Shown piece by piece: positions 28,401 to 34,260 of a DNA stretch of 64,000 bases. Where the stretch lies: positions 186,001-250,000 of the forward strand of contig JADJFE010000032.1 in NCBI GenBank assembly GCA_016708725.1. The letters run 5' to 3'. The notes below the pieces were generated by a model. That model searched no databases and was not told where the DNA came from. It saw only the letters and a list, made by a program, of their open reading frames with translations. Source of the stretch: Candidatus Aalborgicola bjergmarkensis (GTDB lineage: Bacteria > Pseudomonadota > Gammaproteobacteria > Burkholderiales > Burkholderiaceae_C). A program made the translations under genes and the position numbers. Position 1 is the first letter of the stretch. Each line of letters opens with the position of its first letter.

Positions 28401-30337
28401 ACCCCGACGGCAGCCTGAACTACACGCCAGACGCAAACTTCACCGGACTCGACAGCTTCAGCTACGTCGCAAACGACGGCCAGGCCGACTCCAACATCGC
28501 CAGCGTCACCATCACCGTCACCGCCAGCAACCGCCCTCCCGTTGCAGTGAACGACAACGCCACCCTGGCCGAAGACACCAGCTTTACCCTGAGCCTCCTG
28601 GCCAACGACAGCGACCCCGACGGCGACACACTCAGCCTGACCATACAAAGCCAACCCGCCCACGGCACCCTGGTAAAAAACACAGATGGCAGCTACACCT
28701 ACACACCCGTTGCCAACTGGAGCGGCGAAGACAGCTTTACCTACACCCTGTTTGACGGCACAGCCTGGTCCGATGTAGCCAGCGTGCGCCTCATCGTCAC
28801 CCCGGTGGCCGATGCGCCCCAACTGGTACTGACGCAAAGCCCGACGGCCAACACCGGAAACGAAGACACCGCCATCAGCCTCTCGCGCATCACCGCCGCA
28901 CTGAGCGACCCCGACGGCTCGCAAACCCTGACACTGACCCTGCAGGCACTGCCCGCAGGCGCCACCCTGAGCGACGGCACCCACCACTTCACCGCCAGCA
29001 CAACCCAGACCATTGCCGACATCACCGACTGGAACCTGGCAACCCTGAGCCTGTTGCCACCAGCCGACTTCAACGGCAGCCTGAACCTGCGCGTCGAAGC
29101 CACCGCAACCGAACAGGCCAACACCGCCAGTACCAGCGCGAACCTCGTGGTCACGGTACTGCCGGTGAACGACGCACCCGTATTCACCAGCGCACCACCC
29201 GCCAGCATCACACTGGGCGCCAGTACCCCGGTCACCGGCGACAGCGTATTCCAAAGCGTGACAGCGGGCAACAGCTCCGCCAACACGACCGCCACCTTCA
29301 AACTCACCCAGCGCACAGGCTCGTACGCCAACGAAGCGGGCTACTATCGGGTGGACGACGCCAGCGGACGCATCGGCACCCTGCGTCCCGGTGACGCCGA
29401 CTATGCAAAGGCCGCGCTCGATGCAAGCCGCGCCGTCACCGTGTTTGCCAGCAATGCTGCAGCGGGCGCCAACGCCACATCCTCCATAGGTGGTGAACCG
29501 TACATGGGCTTTTACCTCATCCAGAACGCCAGCATCAGCACCTGGCGCAGCAAAAACAGCAACAATACCTCCGGCAAAACGCCACTGGCCTTCTTCAGCT
29601 TCCAGGCGGCCAACCCGGATGGCTTTGACCACCTGCAAGCCAGCTTTGCAGCAGACGCCCAGGGCAAGGGCAAACTCACCCTGAAATGGGAAGACCAGAC
29701 TGGCGGCGGCGACAAAGACTTCAATAACCTCGTCATGACCGCCACCGGCTTCAGACAAGCGCTCAATTCCTCGGCCACCGTGTTCACCTATACAGCACAA
29801 GCCCGCGATGCCGACGCTGATGCACTGAACTACAGCCTGACCCAGTCACCCGCCGGGGCCAGCATCGACAGCCAGACGGGCGTACTGAACTGGAGCGCCA
29901 CAACCGCAGGCAACTACAACTTCACCATCCGTGTCAGCGACGGCAAAGGCGCAGTCGCAGAGCAGTCCTTTACGCTGAACGTCAAAACAGCCACAGCAGC
30001 CAGTGCGGCACCCACACCACAGGCCGCAGTACCCGCATACACATTGGCCCCCTCCAGTGCCAGCATCGTGGTCCACTCCAGTGCGCAGGGCACGGCCAAG
30101 GAAGTTGACAGAGACACAGCACTGCGCTTCATTGTGATCAACAGCAGTGCCTACGCCAGCGCTCCCACGGACGATACGCCTGGCGATGCTGCCGTGCGCG
30201 TGGACTGGGATGCCCAGGCACAGCCATGGATGGACACAAGCAGCAATCCGCAATGGGTGCGTGCCTTTTTGGGCACCGCACCCGACAACCGCAGCCTGGC
30301 ACAAAAGACCGGGTTGTTGGTGAAGGTGAAAGACTGA
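19397..30337 (+). CDS. Giant multidomain surface/secreted protein with two metallopeptidase motifs
   Basis: One uninterrupted frame of 3646 residues. Order seen: repeat-derived N-terminus (1-27, no signal peptide); dockerin-like Ca-binding pair GDMNRDGVVDGQD and GDIDGDGQVNATD (about 185-230); DPDTGEV repeats near 520; a Big_2-like domain near 570-600; a proline-rich linker (about 942-962); a beta-propeller-like region (1065-1415, RVYVAGNGVIYVID); in an AT-rich stretch, a peptidoglycan-binding-like segment (1692-1745) and a LAS/M15-like motif (H1869-x6-D1876 in SSHDVGMALD, and H2072-x-H2074 in HFHVYF); a metzincin motif HEYGHALGLEH at 2383-2393 with Met-turn YMAT; six or more VCBS/cadherin-like repeats (about 2670-3250); a DUF4114 domain (3300-3450); and an He_PIG domain (about 3460-3530). 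Probably exported adhesin/protease, but no export signal remains at either end. Confidence 0.75.
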   Translation: MAVLTSIHPRAAGANRRGWRARRRLGGIDGLAVRPSRGGNAFVDKDAVLEIPVSALGPQDAGKVRAVSFSDGAQWLVSDAGLVGVAATPDQAGGGQTSTLAFAVRESELASSVRVPGASGAVILAIASQFSDLAATLQVTGATVLGSTRVNGVQTTLVRVSEAGLKLIRLQGTGAAQIRVSIAGDMNRDGVVDGQDSGIWEQAAANGAAVGDIDGDGQVNATDRQVLYANYGFRANMAPVAQATLPVGKTHTDLATSVALSTVAQDLEGDAIFWRVLRSTHGTASLAGDGQTLLFTPDAGYSGLATVTVQADDGFAAGGAMELTVNVSDAQLLAIRLTNLERLNNLRVGESATVQAVGDFADEAGVALSAGNYLTVQSADIAGMGYQGGKALQVMDASDRIRVSGVGAALLSVGRTDAQGHAVKAVAALNTHAAPVPVSGVDTGAVTDEGDGEEADPFIVQPDVYPGTLALVPGGARQLKVHVLDPNSGEQLDIHEASQLVFAGAPETIESYLDPATQDPLLDPDTGEVMFDPDTGEVLLDPNTGTTVEIVIPAQAPVYSGTRYFVSDDSIATVSDGGLITALRAGRVTVSIVHMASVIDANGHISQQVVGQTDIAVHVQAAQVTDSDENTPAPRTIAVSKESGGVVASATGETVLIGAGALAADTDVSIARINVADMANLPNLPIPGAGVLQLAAAFKLDLGSTASTFPVQLAVPLQAGITAQAGTEVLFLRKGQVFTEDGIKPTWWLVDNGFVGADGIARTASKPLPCIDTSGEYIVCTRISGVRGGMLNLDIGIGEWANFGNFCIGGGMFGITIQSEVIGILATLSGSIGGGSYHFGVPQFSKKITIPAIPASKTFTLDLSTIMPTAVTPDGNVVLPVISNAWMDDAGKMHLTVQNEEPGQFKGSIVLRALLPDGSSKDIQTFEGDTKGDITVTLPGDPPPPPPPGETPPPPDDTTPKLPNNIAIGSVRWQLVRKIPQETVTGSGELNQTPAKEFAGNTLSIRPKPLMAAVLNRTGISFVRELTQDDVNPDSNPQSTDSNLLGKLGKPNDFNKTYITGAKVQPVAYSDDLSRVYVAGNGVIYVIDTLRFKLLDNIDVPAGTNIVSLVTAGSFLIIGEGRSYGTASPKPRLLVMRTTPGSAGYNKPITVKGTGIEDSPLGVAGMAVGADGRTLVVAVPQQRNGFTLGDTTKRGNVLVFDLDSFDFRTGKIAAPIKAELSAKDSSGKAPQTITATNDPDHFLVSNVADYNRGLATLVLTRDDKGTDKKKVTAAKMTSIDMSQPHSKVRIDRLDIQRAQSAVLVKKDGVEYAIVSDDNYHFLDPYWRAMYEAPMFQQLTPVGPPSPIGGSASAKKVAVGGKLGIIKDPFGTSPKFLGATLPLDGYGIVNLSLSPDGKVLIGQLKGGYSANLADSWVAKKNQNHAWDVDLLLKAAIDMQESERMSTHIKLKDSAELLLPNTASGDLGMPAGTYFDEADVKVKVQGNMGDVIEVDLKPLIADWAARELLGLKSATELPESKMSEAELKQLRDKRESWLKDATSVEEFILNKDQIDIHTTDTAALQLCMDKREDSKGVVQSEVLSRDKDLGYAKFEKTGRLYMVPNITKEEEATLRSGERIAADKISDLTFRFQFKDKNGNLQLKTGQVTVTAKDIPQVNTFFGDRPLKNPGYSKMKLKGDVKVDNANSDRLDIYKVEQRLKYLGFPAMGYGSPTLDSQDVVDFSVDGTWGNKELHAAYLFKQVVTYSASNSKLVARSKKWDRDKAKEFFEELDKNAEKVVIQHDSESTILKYLNAFNAPHWVNIANTKIPGWTKQNTPEKYGTSWMLDAMAAANYAPDALRKNVGGSNNKMEFNAATDANAAHSPFGHSSHDVGMALDLGLQYFISKSNFHKPRVGEDGKPVIDPKTKKPVTDLIISNQNNSTEPMTLDVDSLRKTYVDQNDKSKGTLYSLMPNKANYDNNEWDYDNAVYLSGLLSSIQNERGINNQQAALRDFLALVDVGRDDRTSWLKSKLVNGGDNVDKELKALFGSVADSNVFISRVYIGDKSKNEYKNINDILKHLGIDSEPYPGHQSHFHVYFNPPKAVDFYPKNLISPDGDENATTYATDKMAIDVASMLDYVHCLIGGEVEMVFAADVPYVMVQQVTDSKSSIAVVDEVKPITSVECQDVLNDADAPSYGPNQFVIGAHVLSPLGYKLNNKTGNFELPENVRSSFRMYVTSSPKNGDVFVSSKEHFIYAYRANEGYIGPDSFTIGVDTLTRSGRKIHFNLVFNLAVVEQYRAEDTPPICKSMKFSALQYAPISVSWGLTLPTVLSNLSGSSVGQTTGTGPTAQITLDTTASGHGWYIDPTPQDNTDDFLPTSNPTIWQAKAGSAADGKMDLLSVLLHEYGHALGLEHSADSSDYMATTLQPGQRRLPSAEELTLMSQLVAQLKASTALADDNAPANPEPDPTLPNPSAPLGALLIGRLALGRKPEDAEQGSQALFSANATLQSGNLATLQDWATQGNVVTSPSSGNSSAGATLGESTTTQTRLNQVFMLNPQDRYLSFTLSNLTLDDATNGPDDAFEAALLNANTGTNLLTPLSLSHTDALLNLQTSNNGLAELTAQGVTHITHADGSRTYVVDLSGITRDADGKVAVNLSFDLIGFGATPATMGSHVQISNVHLLDQRQAMDDNFSTAEDSPVTLNVLANDQNANQNGFIPVVVAAPAHGTVSANPDGTFSYTPEANYFGADSFSYTIGNTATAANTAAVNLTITPVNDTPVTTDITVSTAKDTPVAIRLVADDADSTTASLQFAIQTQPQHGSLSVNADGTFSYTPNANYFGADRFTYTASDGELTSNPATVNLTITPVNDAPTANPLQASLAEDASVVLNLLEVASDTDGDALTLSTTTPQSGALTKNANGSYSYTPSANFNGTDSFTYTASDGKLSSTGLVQLTITAVNDVAAAINDTAQTIQGQTVRIDVLANDSDNDNSTGINATNPKPANADLTPHIVTEPAHGSVTSNPDGSLNYTPDANFTGLDSFSYVANDGQADSNIASVTITVTASNRPPVAVNDNATLAEDTSFTLSLLANDSDPDGDTLSLTIQSQPAHGTLVKNTDGSYTYTPVANWSGEDSFTYTLFDGTAWSDVASVRLIVTPVADAPQLVLTQSPTANTGNEDTAISLSRITAALSDPDGSQTLTLTLQALPAGATLSDGTHHFTASTTQTIADITDWNLATLSLLPPADFNGSLNLRVEATATEQANTASTSANLVVTVLPVNDAPVFTSAPPASITLGASTPVTGDSVFQSVTAGNSSANTTATFKLTQRTGSYANEAGYYRVDDASGRIGTLRPGDADYAKAALDASRAVTVFASNAAAGANATSSIGGEPYMGFYLIQNASISTWRSKNSNNTSGKTPLAFFSFQAANPDGFDHLQASFAADAQGKGKLTLKWEDQTGGGDKDFNNLVMTATGFRQALNSSATVFTYTAQARDADADALNYSLTQSPAGASIDSQTGVLNWSATTAGNYNFTIRVSDGKGAVAEQSFTLNVKTATAASAAPTPQAAVPAYTLAPSSASIVVHSSAQGTAKEVDRDTALRFIVINSSAYASAPTDDTPGDAAVRVDWDAQAQPWMDTSSNPQWVRAFLGTAPDNRSLAQKTGLLVKVKD
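24420..26300 (+). other. AT-rich insertion inside the giant gene
   Basis: Between about 24.4 and 26.3 kb the coding sequence becomes conspicuously AT-rich, with many third-position A/T codons, while the frame stays open. GC-rich, repeat-like coding sequence resumes abruptly near 26.31 kb. This stretch encodes the peptidoglycan-binding-like and LAS/M15-like peptidase segments. The composition jump suggests it came from a different source than the flanking domains. Confidence 0.65.
27400..29160 (+). repeat. Tandem VCBS/cadherin-like domain repeats
   Basis: Within the giant gene, units of about 90-110 codons recur. Each contains a version of AHGTVSANPDGTFSYTP followed by NYFGADSFSYT and a closing LTITPVND. 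At least six copies are seen, with starts near 27400, 27670, 27950, 28220, 28540 and 28810. They are degenerate at DNA level. The long open frame on the opposite strand across this region is only a by-product of codon bias. Confidence 0.7.
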
Positions 30338-30348
30338 GCCACTGAGCC

Positions 30349-30860
30349 TTTCAGCCTACCGCCCCCGTTTGCGCTACTTTGTGATGGACGAAGGACGAGT
30401 GCCCAAAGCCAGTTTGCACCAAGAGGACAACGCCATCGCCAGCCTGGTACAACTCGAACGCAGCGCCAGTTCGCAGGAGATTGCCAACGCGCTGGGCGAA
30501 CTGGCGCACAAACTGCGCGCCCCGCAAAACCGGGAACTGAGCCGAGCCCTGGCGGTATGGGTACGCCGCCTTGTACTGCGCCGCTTTGCGCCCGAAGGCG
30601 AGATAATGGAGTTCGAAGACTTACCGGAGGCACATCACATGATCAGCGAACGCGTGGAAAGCTGGACCCAGCAGTGGCTGCAGCAGGGCAAACTCGAAGC
30701 CGAAGCCGACATGCTGCGCCGCCTGCTGACGCGTCGCTTTGGTCCCTTGTCCGCCGAGGTATCGGCACAAATCAACGCTGCCAGTGCGCAACAGATTGAA
30801 GCGTGGTTTGACCGCAGCGTGGACGCGTCCGATCTGGTGCAGGTGTTTTCCAGCCATTGA
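30349..30860 (+). pseudogene. Rpn-family gene, copy 3 (3' half only)
   Basis: The C-terminal half of the Rpn gene, from YRPRLRYFVMDEGRVPKAS to the terminal LVQVFSSH and stop. It starts 12 bases after the giant gene's stop codon with no start region of its own. An internal ATG at 30384 would give 158 residues without the nuclease core. The coiled-coil linker is 15 bases shorter than in the intact copy. It forms the right-hand direct repeat together with the following 170 bases. Confidence 0.8.
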
Positions 30861-31030
30861 GCACTGCGAGCAGTTTTGCGATCACAGCGGATATGTTTTG
30901 CTGTGTTATTGATAGCTGCCCCCGCATGCCAGACGAGCGCAAATGACCATTTTGACTCCCATCCATCCCCATGCCGCCGGGGCAGACCACCGTGGCTTGC
31001 GTACGGGCCAACACCTTGGCGACATTGCCA
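30349..31030 (+). repeat. Right direct repeat flanking the giant gene
   Basis: Counterpart of 18787-19480. Similarity ends near CTTGGCGACATTG at about 31028, after which the sequence continues into the Hint-domain remnant, whereas the left copy continues into the giant gene. Recombination between the two copies would remove about 11.5 kb, including the whole giant gene. Confidence 0.7.
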
Positions 31031-31323
31031 AAGAGCAGACGCAAAAGCCCAAAGGTGGTTGCTTTGTCGCTGGCACACTGGTGCACACCAAAGAGGGGTT
31101 AACCGATTTTTCTTCGACTCCCCCCGTTTTTCTTGAAGAGGAGCTGGAGTACGACTATGAAAAATGGGGTGATCCGGTCAATGAAACCCGAGAGCGCTAC
31201 ACCACCACCGTGTTCAACATTGAGGTTGAAGACTGGCACACCTACTTTGTGGGCAAAACAGGGCTGTGGGTGCACAACACCGATTGTGTAAACCGCTCTA
31301 CTTTCAAGAGCTGCTCCCGCTGA
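30943..31323 (+). pseudogene. Hint-domain remnant of a polymorphic toxin
   Basis: An open frame of 126 codons. The first 30 derive from the direct-repeat tail. Then KGGCFVAGTLVHTKEGL appears, the N-terminal autoprocessing motif of a Hint (intein-like) domain, with the catalytic Cys. After a short unrelated stretch, FNIEVEDWHTYFVGKTGLWV and HNTDC follow, the C-terminal Hint block with its terminal HN. Roughly 80-100 residues that normally lie between them are missing, and the downstream toxin is cut off by palindromic repeat B3, which supplies the stop. Such pre-toxin Hint domains sit between an Rhs or other export scaffold and a toxin tip. It may be the leftover tail of a larger secreted toxin gene that once lay here. 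Unlikely to be functional. Confidence 0.7.
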
Positions 31324-31470
31324 TCCCATAAGACCTACAAGGCGATTTGTGCCTTGAAAAATGCCCCACAGTACCAAAATCCATCAAAGCCAGCGTTTCT
31401 ATCGCGCGCCGGGGGGCGCTTTTGCATGCCAAAACAGCCCAAAGCCCGCATGGATAAAGCGGATAAAGCT
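31309..31470. repeat. Palindromic repeat, type B, copy 3
   Basis: A 162-base element with arms AGCTGCTCCCGCTGATCCCA and, inverted, GGATAAAGCGGATAAAGCT. The right arm is somewhat degenerate. It lies directly after the Hint remnant. Confidence 0.6.
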
Positions 31471-31494
31471 TCCAAAAGCATAGCGATGTACGGC

Positions 31495-31546
31495 TGCCGA
31501 CGCGCTGGGCGAACTGGTGCATAAACTCAAGGCCCAGCAAAACCGT
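31495..31546 (+). pseudogene. Rpn-family fragment, copy 4
   Basis: About 52 bases encode ADALGELVHKLKAQQNR, matching the ANALGELAHKLRAPQNR segment of the other Rpn copies. It overlaps, on the opposite strand, the last codons and stop of the pabB-pabC fusion gene. It marks the right boundary of the Rpn-rich island. Confidence 0.55.
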
Positions 31547-33332
31547 GATCCAGATACGCCTCCACCCAGCCGCGCAGGCTGTTGACGAAGGCCAGCGCCT
31601 GCGCGCGTGGCAGGTCGCGCACGTGCACGACCGCTTCCTCGATGCGCCCTTGCGCCAGCCAGTAGGCGCGGCCCACGCCTGGCAGCAGTCCACACGCCAG
31701 CGCGGGGGTGACCCAGCGGCCATCCAGCAGCACAGCCAGGTTGCCACGGGTGCATTCGGTGACTTCGCCCCGCGCGTTCCACAGCACGGTGTCAAACACG
31801 TCCGCTGCATTCGCTCCTGTGGGCGTGAAGGCGTCGTAGTGGGCGCGGCGCGTGGTTTTGTGACGCACGAACTCGCTGTCGGCCTCGTCCAGTGGTCGCT
31901 GGGCGAGTTGCAGGCGCACGGGTGAGGGGGTGGCGGCCAGCGCAAAGGCCTGGGCCTTGCATTGGCCGTTGACATCGAGCAGCAGGCGCACGCGCCAGGC
32001 GCCCTGGGGGTGTTGCTGGCACAGCTTGGCCAGCGTCTGCTGCAGCGATGTGTTATTGGCTTGCCAGATAAAACCGAAGTGTGTGGCCGATGCCTGCATG
32101 CGCGCCAGATGGGCGGACAGATGCTGCAGCACGCCATCGTGCAGCGCCAGGGTTTCCAGAATCTCGAAGCCTTGGCTGGCGCGGTGCAAGAAGGCCTGTT
32201 TGTGGCGCCACTCCTGCCATTCGGCCTCGGGTGTGGCGTCAAAGGTGATGCCGCTGCCGGTGGCGGCGCGTATGCGGGTGCCGCGTGCCACGGCGGTGCG
32301 GATCGGCACATTGAAGGTGGCGCTGCCGCCTGGGCGCACCACGCCCACTGCGCCGCAGTAAACGCCACGGTCATCGTCCTCCAGTTCCCGGATCAGGCGC
32401 ATGGCCTGCACCTTGGGCGCGCCGGTAATCGAGCCGCATGGGAACAGCGCAGCAAACACGTCCACCAGCGTGGTGCCAGGGCGTGTGTCGGCGTGCACAT
32501 CGCTGACCATCTGCCACACGGTCGGCAGGGCCTGGACGCGGCACAGGTCTTCCACGCGCACGGAAAATGGCTGGGCAATGCGCGACAGATCGTTGCGGAT
32601 CAGGTCGACGATCATCACGTTTTCGGCGCGCTCCTTGGGCGAGGTTTGCAGCGCTTGGGCCAGCGCGGCATCCTCTTGCGGGTTGTGTCCGCGCGGGGCC
32701 GTGCCCTTCATGGGGCGCGTAATCAGGTGGCCATTCAGGTGTCCATGGTTCCAGTCGAAAAACAGCTCGGGCGAGACCGAAAGCACCTGCTCCTCCCCCG
32801 TGTCGATGTAGGCCGCAAAGCCACCGGGCTGGGCCTGGCGCATGGCGGCAAACAGTTCGACGCTGGGCACCTGCAACGCTCCCACCGTGCGTGCGGTGAA
32901 GTTGAGCTGGTAGATTTCGCCGTCGCCAATGGCCTGGTGCAGGCGCTCCAGCGTCGCGTCAAACCTTGCGCGCGCCAGGCCCGGCTGCCAACGTACGCGC
33001 GGCGTGTCCATGCTGGTGGTGGGTAGTTGAGCGGCGGAATTCTGGGCCTGGTTCTCTGGTAATGGCGCATCGTGCACACCGAACCACACCAGCGGGCCTG
33101 TCGCCGGGTGGACCTGCAAGGCGGCATCAAACGCGGGCGCTGCTTCGTAGCGCACATAGCCCACGCACCAGCGCCCCTGCAGGGCGCGCTGCTGCACCGC
33201 GTGCAACACGGTTTTTACTTCGCCCAGGTCGCGGGCTACCAGCGTCTCACGCGGCGTGCCAAATGCCAGGCGCAGGGCGGAAGAGCCTGCTGGCCGGGCT
33301 GTGATGGCGGCGAAATCGATCAGGGTATGCAT
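31527..33332 (-). CDS. pabB-pabC: Aminodeoxychorismate synthase component I fused to aminodeoxychorismate lyase
   Basis: A 601-residue bifunctional folate-pathway protein that should make p-aminobenzoate from chorismate and glutamine-derived ammonia. Residues about 120-375 are the chorismate-binding domain: GEIYQLNFTARTVG, the catalytic-lysine motif RPMKGTAPRG (lysine near 209), KERAENVMIVDLIRNDLSR and GSITGAPKVQAM. Residues about 385-601 are a PLP fold-type IV domain like PabC: FEILETLALHDG, HKTTRRAHYDA (PLP lysine near 491) and GEVTECTRGNLAVLLDG. This fusion is common in Burkholderiales. The glutaminase subunit PabA is not nearby. The final codons (YLDHGFAGP) overlap an Rpn fragment, so the original C-terminus may be slightly altered. 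Confidence 0.9.
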   Translation of the reverse strand: MHTLIDFAAITARPAGSSALRLAFGTPRETLVARDLGEVKTVLHAVQQRALQGRWCVGYVRYEAAPAFDAALQVHPATGPLVWFGVHDAPLPENQAQNSAAQLPTTSMDTPRVRWQPGLARARFDATLERLHQAIGDGEIYQLNFTARTVGALQVPSVELFAAMRQAQPGGFAAYIDTGEEQVLSVSPELFFDWNHGHLNGHLITRPMKGTAPRGHNPQEDAALAQALQTSPKERAENVMIVDLIRNDLSRIAQPFSVRVEDLCRVQALPTVWQMVSDVHADTRPGTTLVDVFAALFPCGSITGAPKVQAMRLIRELEDDDRGVYCGAVGVVRPGGSATFNVPIRTAVARGTRIRAATGSGITFDATPEAEWQEWRHKQAFLHRASQGFEILETLALHDGVLQHLSAHLARMQASATHFGFIWQANNTSLQQTLAKLCQQHPQGAWRVRLLLDVNGQCKAQAFALAATPSPVRLQLAQRPLDEADSEFVRHKTTRRAHYDAFTPTGANAADVFDTVLWNARGEVTECTRGNLAVLLDGRWVTPALACGLLPGVGRAYWLAQGRIEEAVVHVRDLPRAQALAFVNSLRGWVEAYLDHGFAGP

Positions 33333-33345
33333 GCAGTGAGTTTCG

Positions 33346-33403
33346 AGGGGGAATTCAAGGTAAATCGGGCTGTAGGCCTTATGAGTCAGGCGGGAGGCGC
33401 TAT
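33346..33403. repeat. Half of a type A palindromic repeat
   Basis: About 58 bases match only the right arm of the type A element (AATTCAAGGTAAATCGGGCT, then GTAGGCCTTATGAGTCAGGC). The left arm is missing. It lies just upstream of the pabB-pabC start codon. Confidence 0.55.
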
Positions 33404-33445
33404 GTTTTTATGGAATCTGCAAGCGCCACGCTGAGGCCGGGAGAA

Positions 33446-33721
33446 CTACGCTGCCTTGTGTTGGGATACGTATTCGCGCAACACTTCGTCCATTCGGGTT
33501 TGCCAGCCAGATCCGGTCGCGCGGAAATAGGCAAGCACTTCCGGGCTATATCGCACAGCGACTTGCTCCTTCGTCGGATTCCTGTTTGGCCCGCGCGTAC
33601 GACGTGCCGCAACCACTTTGCGTAGTTCGTCTGCCGAATGCGTGACAAATGCAGTATCCCAATCGCCCGGTGTGGTCGCCGGGGCATCATTGACAGAATC
33701 GTGTCCACGCTTCGCGTTCAT
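33446..33721 (-). CDS. brnA: BrnA-type antitoxin
   Basis: A 91-residue protein beginning at the ATG at 33721 (MNAKRGHDSVNDAP). ADELRKVVAARRTRGPNRNP and KEQVAVRYSPEVLAYFRATG lead into SGWQTRMDEVLREYV, the ribbon-helix-helix DNA-binding end typical of BrnA antitoxins. The start overlaps the end of the upstream toxin gene by 35 bases. In BrnTA systems the toxin gene comes first and the antitoxin second, as here. It should bind BrnT and repress the operon. Confidence 0.8.
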   Translation of the reverse strand: MNAKRGHDSVNDAPATTPGDWDTAFVTHSADELRKVVAARRTRGPNRNPTKEQVAVRYSPEVLAYFRATGSGWQTRMDEVLREYVSQHKAA

Positions 33722-33965
33722 GTTTTTCCGCCTTTCGCGCCGAAATAAGGTGAGGCCATTCGTCATCGCCCGGCGTCCAGACAACGAACAGCAGTTCTCC
33801 CGCGTGCCAACCAACGCTTTGGAAGCGCAACTCACCGTAGGATTCGCGCGCATCTTCGCGGGTCAGCAAGTCACCGTCGAAGAAATCGGACAGCTCCGCC
33901 AGATCAATGCCGTGCTTGGCAATGTTCCTTTGGCGCTTGGTTTCACCGAAAGTGATCATAGTCAA
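33687..33965 (-). CDS. brnT: BrnT-type ribonuclease toxin
   Basis: A 92-residue toxin with the BrnT pattern: FGETKRQRNIAKHGIDLAEL (normally WDxxKxxxNxxKHGI), then GELLFVVWTPGDDEWPHLIS and ARKAEKHEREAW. BrnT is a RelE-fold ribonuclease. The conserved KHGID and SARKAEKHE segments are intact. It leads a two-gene operon with the overlapping BrnA antitoxin. The 100 bases upstream, between it and palindromic repeat A4, should hold its promoter and BrnA operator. Confidence 0.85.
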   Translation of the reverse strand: MTMITFGETKRQRNIAKHGIDLAELSDFFDGDLLTREDARESYGELRFQSVGWHAGELLFVVWTPGDDEWPHLISARKAEKHEREAWTRFCQ

Positions 33966-34069
33966 ATCGTAGATGCGTTATGATGAAAAGTCAAGGCAGA
34001 CTGTAGATGTAATTGGAGCTATCCGCATCCACCCAAAATCACAGCGTTCCTGATGCGCTCCTGATACAG

Positions 34070-34242
34070 TAGTTTCTCCCGCTTATCCCATAAGGCTTTC
34101 TGGCTGATTTGCCATGCAAAAACACCTGATAACGGCAACAAAGTCCCCGAATGGCGGCCTCTAGTGTCGTCTGGAGCCGTTTTAAGCGGGAAATTCAAGG
34201 CAAATCGGGTTGTATGCCTTATGTAACAAGCGGGAGTCGCTA
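34070..34242. repeat. Palindromic repeat, type A, copy 4
   Basis: A 173-base element with arms TTCTCCCGCTTATCCCATAA and, inverted, CCTTATGTAACAAGCGGGAG. It lies just after the AraC-type gene's stop codon (that gene is read leftwards) and may end its transcript. Confidence 0.65.
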
Positions 34243-34260
34243 TGTTTTTTACCATATTGA

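Noticed and set aside
27400..29160. Possible CRISPR or DNA-level tandem repeat array
   Set aside because: The repetition is at protein level (VCBS-type domains of about 100 residues) with degenerate DNA; there are no constant short repeats with unique spacers.
26531..29800. A 1089-codon open frame on the minus strand
   Set aside because: It lies entirely opposite the tandem VCBS-repeat coding region; its translation is a Gly/Val/Ala-rich low-complexity string with no motif, as expected from strong codon bias on the real strand.
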